Notes under the pieces: generated by a model
Told to the model about the DNA's origin: nothing
The model's database searches: none
The model's input: the letters and a program-made list of their open reading frames with translations, nothing else
Shown: positions 18,295 to 26,697 of the stretch, piece after piece
How positions within the stretch are numbered: the first letter of the stretch is position 1
Layout: each line of letters begins with the position of its first letter
DNA from: Actinomyces oris
GTDB taxonomy: Bacteria; Actinomycetota; Actinomycetes; Actinomycetales; Actinomycetaceae
Direction: 5' to 3'
Length of the DNA: 64,000 bases
Assembly: GCF_001553935.1 (NCBI RefSeq)
Contig: NZ_CP014232.1
Span: forward strand, 1,984,001-2,048,000
Translations under genes and position numbers: made by a program

Positions 18295-21200
18295 TCAGTC
18301 GCCGGCCTCCTGAGCTGGGTCCTCCTCGGTGCCGTCCTGCTCGTCCTCTGAGCCCGACGGCGTCTCGAAGAGTTTATCCGCATCCTCGAATCTGCCGGCG
18401 GCACGATAAGCCTTGGCGAGGTTGTTGCGTGAGGTCAGGGTGTTGGGGTGGTGGGGTCCCAGGATGTGGGTGAGGTCGATGAGGTTCTGCTCGTGCAGGG
18501 CGATGGCCTCATCGAGCCTGCCGGCATCCCGGTAGGCACTGGCGAGGTTGTTGCGTGAGGTCAGGGTGTTGGGGTGGTGGGGTCCCAGGATGTGGGTGAG
18601 GTCGATGAGGTTCTGCTCGTGCAGGGCGATGGCCTCATCGAGCCTGCCGGCATCCCGGTAGGCACTGGCGAGGTTGTTGCGTGAGGTCAGGGTGTCGGGG
18701 TGGTGGGGGCCCAGGATGCGGGTGCGATCGGTGAGGGTCTGCTCGTACAGGGTGATGGCTTCGTCGAGTCTGCCCGCGGCGCGGTAGGCGCTGGCGAGGT
18801 TGTTTCGTGCCTGGAGGGTGTGGGGGTGGTCGGGGCCCAGGAGGCCTTCGAGGTCCTTGAGGTTCTGCTCGTGCAGGGTGATGGCTTCGTTGAGTCTGCC
18901 TGCGTCCTGGTAGGCGCTGGCGAGGTTGTTTCGTGCGTGGAGGGTGTGGGGGTGGTCGGGGCCCAGGAGGCCTTCGAGGTCCTTGAGGTTCTGCTCGTGC
19001 AGGGTGATGGCTTCGTTGAGTCTGCCTGCGTCCTGGTAGGCGCTGGCGAGGTTGTTGCGTGCGTGGAGGGTGTGGGGGTGGTCGGGGCCCAGGAGGCCTT
19101 CGAGGTCCTTGAGGTTCTGCTCGTGCAGGGTGATGGCTTCGTCGAGTCTGCCCGCGGCGCGGTAGGCGCTGGCGAGGTTGAGACGTGAGGTCAGGGTGTG
19201 GGGGTGGTCGGGGCCCAGGATGCGGGTGCGGTCTTTGAGGTTCTGCTCGTACAGGGCGATGGCGTCGTTGAGTCTGCCCGCGTCCTGGTAGGCGCTGGCG
19301 AGGTTGTTTCGTGCCTGGAGGGTGTGGGGGTGGTCGGGGCCCAGGAGGCCTTCGAGGTCCTTGAGGTTCTGCTCGTACAGGGTGATGGCGTCGTTGAGTC
19401 TGCCTGCGTCCTGGTAGGCGTAGGCGAGGTTGTGGCGTGAGGTGAGGGTATCCGGGTGGTCGGGGCCCAGGAGGCCTTCGAGGTCCTTGAGGTTCTGCTC
19501 GTACAGGGTGATGGCGTCGTTGAGTCTGCCTGCGTCCTGGTAGGCGTAGGCGAGGTTGTTGCGTGAGGTCAGGGTGCTGGGGTGGTGGGGTCCCAGGATG
19601 CGGGTGCGGTCCTCGAGGATCTGCTCGTACAGGGCGATGGCCTCATCGAGCCTGCCGGCATCCCGGTAGGCGCCGGCGAGGTTGTTGCGTGAGGCCAGGG
19701 TGCTGGGGTGATCGGGGCCAAGGGTGTCGCCCGCCCGCGTAACAGAATCAGTGAGGGTAAGTGCCAGTTGTGGCATCCCAAGGTCGGCTGCATTCCGTAT
19801 CGTCGTTGCGAGTATTACGACGAAATCTGGATCGGAAAATAATGGGCGAGAGTGGTCTTGAGATGTGACCGCGCCTATTTGTTCAACGAGATTTCGTGTT
19901 TCCTGTCGCTGCTGTTCAAAATTAGCTAGTTGGCCTATGTTAATCTTGTCGAGGATGGTTGTTGCGTATATGCATGCTTTGTTAAATTTCCCTTGTTCGC
20001 TCAGGTAGGTTTCGCGGTAAACTTGTCCTTGAAGGCGGTGGACGATGGTCTTGTTGCCGTCCGTGGATTCTTGAATGATTGATGATCTCTTCAGGAATGA
20101 CAGGGTATCTCGTGCCGCGTCGGAGTCATCTTCGAGCGCCAGAAGCCAGTGAGTCGGCACTCCGGAGGCGGCGAGGAGAGACAGTATGTCAAGGAGTGAT
20201 GTGACATTCCTCTCCTGCTGTGGGTGTTTGGTTCTGAACTGCTCCAAGGCCTGCTCGTACGCCATGAATAGCGCGACCCCAACGGCGTCTGGGTAGTCAT
20301 CGCCCTCGAGGCGACTGATGCTTGACTCGAGCGAGTGGGTGCTCAATCTTATGAAATACTCTGAAAGGGAGTAGTGTCCCCACTTGGCTGTTGCCGCGGC
20401 TTGGGTTACGGCGACAGGTAGGTCGCCAAGCGCCTCTGCGATCTGGTCGGCTGCATCGCGATGAGCGTCACCGGTGCGTTGGCAGAGAAGAGCGATCGAC
20501 TGCTCGCGATCAAAGACGCCGACTGCCATCGGTGACCATCCCAAACTGTCCCAGTCAAGGCGACGTGTGGTGGTGATGATTACCCGGACTCCGCTGCCCT
20601 TGGGAGTGAGACCCTTCAGGTCGTCGAGGTTCTCCACGTTGTCGAAGACGACAAGGCGGTCCGCCGCATCTGCTGAGTGTAGCTGATCCAAGAAGCGTCG
20701 AATAATAGTCTCCGGAGGAATGTCCTTCGGTGCATCGATACCGATGCGCAGTGCGAGCTCGTAGAGATCGGCAATGAGTTCCTTACGTGAGCCTGCATTG
20801 ATCCATGCGACTAGGGGCCATTCCTCCTCGCATCTGGCCGCAACGGCAGCGGCCAGCTGAGTCTTGCCGCTTCCTCTCATCCCCGTCAGCACCGTACGAG
20901 GCTCGGCGCGAGTGAAGATGGCATCGAAGAGCTCATCCTGCCCTTCTCGCTTGACGAAGCCTGCGCTGACCCTGGGGCGGCTACCGAAGCGAATCCGCGT
21001 GGGAGGGGCAGATTGGTTTCGAGTGACCGCGCTACGGATCTCCTTGATATCTGTAGCCATCGTCTTGGTGCCGGTAGCCACTTCCCTCAAACGGTCGTTA
21101 GTCTCTGCTTGCCCCTTCGACAGTTGCTCCTGCCCGGCAATAAGCTGATCCGAGCCTGTGAGTAGCTGCTTGAATGCGGCCCTATCGAAACCGCATGAGC

Positions 21201-21687
21201 CTGGTGCGAGATGGATGAACTCTTCGGCGACGATGCGGGTCAGGTCATCGAAGAAGGACTCGGCTGCTGCCTCGACGTTCTGGCGGCGGCCGGCCGTCCG
21301 CCGTCGGAGGTAGGCCTCGAAGTGATCCGGGAACCGCACCGCCTCCAGGACTGCGGCGTCGTCCCCGCTGAGCTCCTTGAGCGCCACCTCCATCTCGGTG
21401 ACGGCTCCAGCCAGGGTGGATTGGGCGACTCCGGTCCGCTCGTACCGCTCGCCGGCGGCATCCACCTGCTTCTGAAGTCGAGACTTGATGGGCGCTTCCA
21501 GCGGATTCTCCTGTCCACCTCGCCCCTGTTGCAGACGTCTTAGGCTGCGCCATGCGTTGAGGGCATCACCTGGCAGTGACGCCGCGCTGCTCCACGAAGG
21601 ATCAACGGCCACAGCGGCTCCGCGCATGACCAGCCCGGCAAGGCTGGTGGTCATGGACAGGACAGCGAAGGAGAGGGGATCGGCCAT
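18295..21687 (-). CDS. STAND (NB-ARC-like) ATPase with 11 TPR repeats
   Basis: Predicted 1130 residues. Residues 1-190 form a helical N-terminal region that recalls NACHT-associated N-terminal helical domains of actinobacterial STAND proteins. The NTPase follows: Walker A GMRGSGKT (269-276), Walker B LVVFDN (about 345-350), an arginine-rich sensor segment and a helical GxP-like ALGDLPVAV motif. From about residue 650 to the end come ten 42-residue kinesin-light-chain-type TPRs plus a partial one. STAND ATPases are signalling switches; many with TPR sensors act in phage defence or cell death, others regulate transcription. The N-terminal domain would be the output module here. Middle part (about 19730-20100) is clearly more AT-rich than the surroundings. 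Function inferred, not known. Confidence 0.85.
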   Translation of the reverse strand: MADPLSFAVLSMTTSLAGLVMRGAAVAVDPSWSSAASLPGDALNAWRSLRRLQQGRGGQENPLEAPIKSRLQKQVDAAGERYERTGVAQSTLAGAVTEMEVALKELSGDDAAVLEAVRFPDHFEAYLRRRTAGRRQNVEAAAESFFDDLTRIVAEEFIHLAPGSCGFDRAAFKQLLTGSDQLIAGQEQLSKGQAETNDRLREVATGTKTMATDIKEIRSAVTRNQSAPPTRIRFGSRPRVSAGFVKREGQDELFDAIFTRAEPRTVLTGMRGSGKTQLAAAVAARCEEEWPLVAWINAGSRKELIADLYELALRIGIDAPKDIPPETIIRRFLDQLHSADAADRLVVFDNVENLDDLKGLTPKGSGVRVIITTTRRLDWDSLGWSPMAVGVFDREQSIALLCQRTGDAHRDAADQIAEALGDLPVAVTQAAATAKWGHYSLSEYFIRLSTHSLESSISRLEGDDYPDAVGVALFMAYEQALEQFRTKHPQQERNVTSLLDILSLLAASGVPTHWLLALEDDSDAARDTLSFLKRSSIIQESTDGNKTIVHRLQGQVYRETYLSEQGKFNKACIYATTILDKINIGQLANFEQQRQETRNLVEQIGAVTSQDHSRPLFSDPDFVVILATTIRNAADLGMPQLALTLTDSVTRAGDTLGPDHPSTLASRNNLAGAYRDAGRLDEAIALYEQILEDRTRILGPHHPSTLTSRNNLAYAYQDAGRLNDAITLYEQNLKDLEGLLGPDHPDTLTSRHNLAYAYQDAGRLNDAITLYEQNLKDLEGLLGPDHPHTLQARNNLASAYQDAGRLNDAIALYEQNLKDRTRILGPDHPHTLTSRLNLASAYRAAGRLDEAITLHEQNLKDLEGLLGPDHPHTLHARNNLASAYQDAGRLNEAITLHEQNLKDLEGLLGPDHPHTLHARNNLASAYQDAGRLNEAITLHEQNLKDLEGLLGPDHPHTLQARNNLASAYRAAGRLDEAITLYEQTLTDRTRILGPHHPDTLTSRNNLASAYRDAGRLDEAIALHEQNLIDLTHILGPHHPNTLTSRNNLASAYRDAGRLDEAIALHEQNLIDLTHILGPHHPNTLTSRNNLAKAYRAAGRFEDADKLFETPSGSEDEQDGTEEDPAQEAGD
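18400..19725 (-). repeat. 126-bp tandem repeats encoding TPR units
   Basis: About ten consecutive 126-bp units, each coding for one 42-residue TPR. Two neighbours, 18440-18565 and 18566-18691, are identical over the full 126 bp. The pair at about 18838-18963 and 18964-19089 differs at a single base (TTTCGTGC versus TTGCGTGC). Other units are 80-95% alike. This level of silent-site identity shows recent expansion or gene conversion. Confidence 0.9.
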
Positions 21688-21729
21688 GCCGCTATCGTAC
21701 AGGCGGTCAGTGGCGTCGAAGCAGAATTC

Positions 21730-24156
21730 TTACGGCGTCCCGAAGAGCTTCTCCGCATCCTCCATTCTTCCAGCGGCGCGATAGGCGCTGGCGAGGTTGC
21801 CGCGCGAGGTGAGAGTGACAGGGTGAGCAGGTCCCAGGGTGCGGGTGCGGTCGATGAGGTTCTGCTCGAACAGGGAGATGGCGTCGTCGAGTTTGCCGAC
21901 TTCTCGGTAGGCGCCGGCGAGCGTGCTACGTGAGGTGAAGGTGTCGGGGCGGTCAGGACCCAGAATGCGGATGAAGTCGGTGAGGTTCTGCTCGAACAAG
22001 GGGATGGCCTCGTCCAGTCTGCCCGCATCCCGGTAGGCGCCGGCGAGGCTGTGGCGTGAAGCCAAGGTTCGAGGGTGGTCGAGGCCCAGTATGCGGGTTC
22101 GGTCTTCGAGGTCCTGTTCGAAGAGAGAGATGGCCTCGTCGAGTCTGTCCGCATCCCGGTAGGTGCTGGCGAGGGTGCTGCGCGAGCTGAGCGTGTGGGG
22201 GTGGTCGGGACCCACAAGGCGGGTGAAGTCGGTGAGGTTCTGCTGATACAGGGCGATGGCCTCGTCAAGTCTGCCCGCATCCCGGTAGGCACCGGCAAGC
22301 TGGTTGCGTGCGGTGAGGGTGTCGGGATGGTCGAGACCCAGAGTGCGGGCGACGTCGTCGAGGATCTGCTCGTACACGTCGACGGCTTCGTCGAGCCTGC
22401 CCGCATCCCGGTAGGTAGCGGCGAGGTTGAGACGTGCGGCCGAGGCGCCTGGGCTGTCGGGGCCCATGATGCGCATGGCGTCTGCGAGGATCTGCTTCTT
22501 CAGGGTGATGGTCTCGTCGAATCGGCCCGCTTCCCAGTAGACTCCGGCCAGTTCGTCGCGTGCGGTGAGGGTGCTGTGGTGGTCGGGGCCCAAGACGCGG
22601 CTGCGGCCGCTGAAGACCTGTTCGTATAGGGTGATGGCTTTGTCGAGCCTGCCGCTCGCTCTGTAGGTGCCGGCGAGGTTGAAACGTGAGGTCAGGGTGC
22701 TGGGATGGTCGAGGCCCAGGACGCGGATGGAGTCCTCGAGGATCTGCTCGTACAGGGAGATGGCTTTGTCGAGCCTGCCCGCATCCCGGTAGACGCCGGC
22801 GAGACTGTTGCGTGAGGTGAGGCTGTCGGGGTGGTCGGGGCCCAAGACGTCGCAGGCCCGGGTCACGGAGTCAGTGAGGCCAAGGGCCAGCTGCGACATC
22901 CCAAGGCTGGTCGCGTAGTGCAGTGTCTCGGCGAGCTTTGAAGACACCTGTGGCTCAGAAAACAGTGAATGAGAGTATTCCTGTGATGTGACTGAGAGAA
23001 ACTGCTCGATGAGATGGTGGGTCTCGTCTCGCCGCTGTTCACCATCCTCTAGGCGGTTTACGTCAATCCCTCTGAGAACTGATGCGGCGCACCCACGCGC
23101 CTGGCCGAGCTTCTTCTGGTCATTGAGGTAGGTTTCCCGGTACACCTGTCCCTGGAGCCAGTGAATGAAGGTTTTCTCGCCGTCGCTGGATTCACGGATG
23201 ACGGAAGCACTCTTCAGAACAGACAAGGTGTCGCGTACTGCATCGGAGTCGCCGTCGAGCCTTAAGAGCCAGTGAGTCGGCACTCCGGAAGCAGCCAGGA
23301 GGGACAGCGCGCCGAGGAGCGATACGGCGATCCTCTCCTGCTGAGGGTGCGTGGTTCTGAGCTGCTCCAGGGCCTGTTCATAGGCCATGAGCAGTGCGAT
23401 GCCGACGGCGTCGGGGTAGTTGGCACCCTCGAGGCGACTCATGTTTGACTCGAGCAAGTGATGATTCAGCCTGTCAAAGTAGCCGGATAAGGCGTATCCA
23501 CCCTGTTGTGCTGTCGCGGCGGCTTGGGTGATGGCGACAGGCACGTCGCCCAGCGCATCCGCGATCCGGTCAGCAGCTTCGCGGTGAGTGTCACCGGTGC
23601 GCTCGCACAGGAGGGAGACCGACTGCTCCCGATCGAAGGCGCCCACCGCCAACCGCAGCCACCCCAGGCCGTCCCAGTCGAAGTGACGCGGGGTGGTGAC
23701 GAGGGTCCGAACCCCAGCACCCTCGGGGATGAGGTCCCTCAGGTCGTCGGGATTCTCCACGTTGTCGAAGACGAAGAGGCGGTCCGCTGCCTCTGCTGAG
23801 CGCAGCCGATCCAGGAGACGCTGAACAATCACCTCCAGAGGGATGTTCTTCGGCGCATCGATACCGATCCGCAGCGCGAGCTCGTAGAGACCGGCAATGA
23901 TGTGCTTGCGTGAGGCCGCATGAATCCACGCAACCAGGGGCCAGCCCTCCTCCTCGCACCTGGCCGCAACCGCAGCGGCCAGCTGAGTCTTGCCGCTTCC
24001 CCGCATCCCCATCAGAACTGTGCAAGGCTCGGCGCGAGCGAAGACGGCCTCGAAGAGCTCATCCTGCCCTTGCCGCTTGACGAAACCTGCGGCGATTGCG
24101 GGACGACTTCCGAAGCGAATACGCATGGGAGAAGCGGATGGGTGGCGTGCGGTCAT
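21730..24156 (-). CDS. STAND ATPase with TPR repeats, N-terminally truncated paralogue
   Basis: Predicted 808 residues. From the segment RIRFGSRP onwards it aligns with the upstream-encoded 1130-residue paralogue: Walker A GMRGSGKT (near residue 51), LFVFDN Walker B, the LGDVPVAI motif and a TPR array of eight full units plus one partial. Unlike the paralogue, its TPR units have diverged from each other. It lacks the ~190-residue N-terminal domain, and upstream DNA carries remnants of that domain (see next feature). The ATG at 24156 is the first usable start and has no good ribosome site. It could be a sensor without its own output domain, or a decaying gene. The coding frame downstream is intact for over 800 codons, which favours retained function. 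Confidence 0.75.
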   Translation of the reverse strand: MTARHPSASPMRIRFGSRPAIAAGFVKRQGQDELFEAVFARAEPCTVLMGMRGSGKTQLAAAVAARCEEEGWPLVAWIHAASRKHIIAGLYELALRIGIDAPKNIPLEVIVQRLLDRLRSAEAADRLFVFDNVENPDDLRDLIPEGAGVRTLVTTPRHFDWDGLGWLRLAVGAFDREQSVSLLCERTGDTHREAADRIADALGDVPVAITQAAATAQQGGYALSGYFDRLNHHLLESNMSRLEGANYPDAVGIALLMAYEQALEQLRTTHPQQERIAVSLLGALSLLAASGVPTHWLLRLDGDSDAVRDTLSVLKSASVIRESSDGEKTFIHWLQGQVYRETYLNDQKKLGQARGCAASVLRGIDVNRLEDGEQRRDETHHLIEQFLSVTSQEYSHSLFSEPQVSSKLAETLHYATSLGMSQLALGLTDSVTRACDVLGPDHPDSLTSRNSLAGVYRDAGRLDKAISLYEQILEDSIRVLGLDHPSTLTSRFNLAGTYRASGRLDKAITLYEQVFSGRSRVLGPDHHSTLTARDELAGVYWEAGRFDETITLKKQILADAMRIMGPDSPGASAARLNLAATYRDAGRLDEAVDVYEQILDDVARTLGLDHPDTLTARNQLAGAYRDAGRLDEAIALYQQNLTDFTRLVGPDHPHTLSSRSTLASTYRDADRLDEAISLFEQDLEDRTRILGLDHPRTLASRHSLAGAYRDAGRLDEAIPLFEQNLTDFIRILGPDRPDTFTSRSTLAGAYREVGKLDDAISLFEQNLIDRTRTLGPAHPVTLTSRGNLASAYRAAGRMEDAEKLFGTP

Positions 24157-24265
24157 GCTACGAAACTCCCCGATGTCCTTAGCCGACTCCCTCAGCGGCT
24201 CGTGAGTGTGTGCTTACCCCAGGGGGTGGTCGTGCCGCCTATCGTACAAGCGGAGGACGACGCAG
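24157..24265 (-). pseudogene. Deleted 5' end of the second STAND gene
   Basis: Read on the minus strand, this stretch aligns with the start of the neighbouring STAND gene. The position of its start codon is ACG instead of ATG (24233-24231) inside the same GCGGC context. Codons about 5-191 are missing. The sequence resumes at the KGQAETNDRLREVA region, with TAA (24216-24214) in place of the Gln codon and a further loss of about seven codons. The start remnant is one base out of frame with what follows. Upstream flanks of both genes also match (TATCGTACA and AAGCAG blocks). So the gene once had the full N-terminus. Confidence 0.75.
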
Positions 24266-24315
24266 AAGCAGGATTCGTACGGCGTAGGAGCCCGACGCTG
24301 AGGACCACAGAAAAC

Positions 24316-24349
24316 ACGCGGGGCAACGGAAAGATCCGTTGCCCCACGT
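24316..24349 (-). terminator. Intrinsic terminator of uppP
   Basis: An 11-bp perfect stem (GGGGCAACGGA and its complement) with a 4-nt loop, extended by three more pairs beyond one mismatch. On the minus strand the hairpin is followed by TGTTTTCTGT, a T-rich tail. It lies 47 bp after the uppP stop. Confidence 0.8.
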
Positions 24350-24395
24350 GAAGAATGCCGGCGGAGAGGAATCGACGTCGGTGAGACGGGCTTCG

Positions 24396-25232
24396 TCAGG
24401 CGGCGATGGTGCCGGCGGAGACCAGGGCGATGATGATGAGGCCCAGCAGCACGCGGTAGACGAGGAAGGACGTGAACTTGTTGGAGGACACGAAGCGCAG
24501 CAGCCAGGCGATGGTCGCGTAGGCGACAACACCGGAGACGACGGTCGCGACAATGGTGGGCGTCCAGCCCACGGTGTTGCTGATGGTGCTGGCCTCCGTT
24601 GCGGCCTCCAGCAGACCGGCTGCGACCAGGGACGGGATGCCCATGTAGAAGGACAGGCGCGTGGCCGTCACCCGGTCGAACTTGAGGAAGAGGCCGGCGG
24701 AGATCGTCGCCCCGGAGCGGGAGATACCGGGGAACACCGGGGCCAGGGCCTGGAATGCGCCAATGATGAGGGCGTCCTTGACGGTCACGTCCTTCATGCC
24801 CTTGGTGAGGTTCTGCTGGTGGTCGGCCAGCCACATGGCCCCCGACCAGATGATGAGGGCTCCGGCGATCACCCACAGGGAGCGGACCGGCCCCTCGATG
24901 AAGTCCTTGAACAGCAGTCCGACGGCGGCCACCGGGATCGATCCCAGGATGATGCCCCAGCCGAGCGTGTAGTCGGGGTCCTGGCGGGCCTGCTGGTTGC
25001 TCAGTCCCCTGAACCAGGCGGTGACGATGCGGACGATGTCGGCCCAGAAGTAGATGATGGCGGCGATGATCGCACCGACCTGGATGACGGCGGTGAAGGC
25101 GGTCATGCCGGCGGAGTTGATCTCGTAGCCGAGGAGCTTCTCGACGATGTTGAGGTGGCCGGTGGAGGACACCGGGAGGAACTCGGTGATGCCCTCGACG
25201 ATGCCGAGGAGGATGGCGTGCAGCCAGTTCAA
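24396..25232 (-). CDS. uppP: Undecaprenyl-diphosphatase UppP (BacA)
   Basis: Predicted 278 residues, an integral membrane protein with about eight helices. It carries both family motifs: EGITEFLPVSSTGH at residues ~13-26 and PGISRSGATI near 170. The enzyme dephosphorylates undecaprenyl pyrophosphate to recycle the lipid carrier of peptidoglycan synthesis and confers bacitracin tolerance. Length and motifs are standard. It stands alone on the minus strand, with a terminator downstream and a 247-bp gap upstream. Confidence 0.96.
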   Translation of the reverse strand: MNWLHAILLGIVEGITEFLPVSSTGHLNIVEKLLGYEINSAGMTAFTAVIQVGAIIAAIIYFWADIVRIVTAWFRGLSNQQARQDPDYTLGWGIILGSIPVAAVGLLFKDFIEGPVRSLWVIAGALIIWSGAMWLADHQQNLTKGMKDVTVKDALIIGAFQALAPVFPGISRSGATISAGLFLKFDRVTATRLSFYMGIPSLVAAGLLEAATEASTISNTVGWTPTIVATVVSGVVAYATIAWLLRFVSSNKFTSFLVYRVLLGLIIIALVSAGTIAA

Positions 25233-25479
25233 AGGGACTCCTGGGGTGGATGGATGGTGGACTGACGGCAGGTTACCGGCGCACGGGGTGGGGGAACGGC
25301 CGGGTCACTGTGGTACCCGCCGCAGCGGTGGCGGTTCAGCCGCGCGGCGACACCGGGGCAAACGCCCAACTCTGCGGCCGCATATCAGTTTGTGTCCCTT
25401 TTATAACGTTGGAGGCGTGACAAGTCCAGCCCGCGCGACCTCGGCGTGTGGCCGAGGAGTGGCCGTTGGCGGTTGCGAC

Positions 25480-26592
25480 TCACTCCATGACGAGGTGTGC
25501 TGCGTGCTCGCGCAGGTACTCGCGCAGATAGGGGGCGGCGAAGTCGACCTTGCCATAGCCGGCAGTCTTGATGATTCCGGCGGCGAGCAGCCGGTTGCGG
25601 TAGACCGACACGTAGTTGACGGGGCGGTCCATGCGTTCGGCGATGTCAGCGATCTGTGACGGGCCGTCGTCCTTGGCCATGCACACGAGCATCGTGCGGT
25701 CGACGTCGGACAGGTCGCGCAGCGCCGGAGCGTGCACCAGGTTGCCGAGGCGCAGGCGGGCGGCGGTCGTTCCCGCGGCGACTGCTGGCTGGGTCACTGG
25801 GCCATCGCCGCTGTGTTTCCACACCTGATACCCCACGAGCTGGATCATGAATGGGTAGCCGCCGGTCGCATTCGCGCACTCCTGAGCCAGGTCGTTGCTC
25901 AGCGCTTTCTCGCCCGCGTTGAAGGTTGACTTCAAGGCGTTACAGACGTCGTCGATGGCCACCTCGCCGAGCTCGATCCGCTCGGCCCGGCGCAGGAAGG
26001 TGGTGATGTCGTCATTGAGGAGCTCCTCAACGGCCTTGGGGAGGCCTGCCATGAGCAGGCCGATAGGAGCCCCCTCGCGAATGAGGTGCTGTACCTCTGC
26101 GGACAGTGCTCGCAGCTCCTCGCGCGGAATGGCATGTACTTCGTCGATCGTGAGCAGCAGACCGGTGCCGTGTTCCGCGAGCCACTGGGTCAGTGCTCGC
26201 GCCTTCTGCCGCCAGGAGGGCTCAGGGGTGGGTGCGTGCTCGAGTGTTGCGCTACCGCCACCAAGCGGTGTGCTCAGGCTCAAGGAGGTCAACCGTGAGC
26301 GCTCCTTGCCGGCGAGCTGCGACAGCTGGCGAGTGAACTCGGCGGCGAGTCGGTCCATGAGCCCCTCGCGTGCGGTCTCATCAACGACCACCCAGCCGCG
26401 CTCTCGTGCCGAGTCTCCCAGAGCGGTGAGCATGACGGTCTTCCCGACGCCCCTGGCGCCAGTGATGAGCTCTAAGAGCCCAGGCGCTCCTGGGCCGTCG
26501 TCGAGGCTTTCCAGAAACTCCTCAATGACGCGGTTGCGGCCAACAAGCAACGGAGGCGTCGCGCCCGCTGTCGGTTTGAAGGGGTTGGCCAT
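25480..26592 (-). CDS. AAA/Orc1-like ATPase with C-terminal winged helix
   Basis: Predicted 370 residues. The N-terminus PPLLVGR precedes Walker A GARGVGKT (about 44-51); Walker B is LLLTIDEVH (about 150). The sequence resembles the archaeal-type/Orc1-like ATPases common in actinobacteria. The last ~75 residues look like a winged helix-turn-helix (IADIAERM, NYVSVYRNRLLAAGII). This domain order suggests a DNA-binding ATPase, in some families paired with toxin or mobile-element functions, but the true role is unknown. It is a solo gene. Its promoter region contains an unusual AT-rich repeat in an otherwise GC-rich sequence. Confidence 0.8.
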   Translation of the reverse strand: MANPFKPTAGATPPLLVGRNRVIEEFLESLDDGPGAPGLLELITGARGVGKTVMLTALGDSARERGWVVVDETAREGLMDRLAAEFTRQLSQLAGKERSRLTSLSLSTPLGGGSATLEHAPTPEPSWRQKARALTQWLAEHGTGLLLTIDEVHAIPREELRALSAEVQHLIREGAPIGLLMAGLPKAVEELLNDDITTFLRRAERIELGEVAIDDVCNALKSTFNAGEKALSNDLAQECANATGGYPFMIQLVGYQVWKHSGDGPVTQPAVAAGTTAARLRLGNLVHAPALRDLSDVDRTMLVCMAKDDGPSQIADIAERMDRPVNYVSVYRNRLLAAGIIKTAGYGKVDFAAPYLREYLREHAAHLVME

Positions 26593-26617
26593 GTGTGATC
26601 GTCTCCACTTTTGCGCG

Positions 26618-26644
26618 TTTTAGATCTTTTAGATCTTTTATAAC
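26618..26644. repeat. Three 9-bp AT-rich direct repeats upstream of the ATPase gene
   Basis: TTTTAGATC, TTTTAGATC and the variant TTTTATAAC follow each other without spacing, 26 bp upstream of the ATPase start. On the minus strand the outermost unit reads GTTATAAAA, a plausible -10 region. Either promoter elements or an operator array. Confidence 0.5.
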
Positions 26645-26697
26645 TTCGGGGCGCACTGGTGTCCAGCAGATGGGGTTGCGGCTCAAGCGGGGCCGAC

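Noticed and set aside
18400..19725. Possible CRISPR or satellite array
   Set aside because: The 126-bp repeats keep an open frame coding for TPR units and have no spacers.
24266..24280. Remnant of a third STAND gene end
   Set aside because: Only TACGGCGT and few flanking bases match the end of the second gene; too short to claim.
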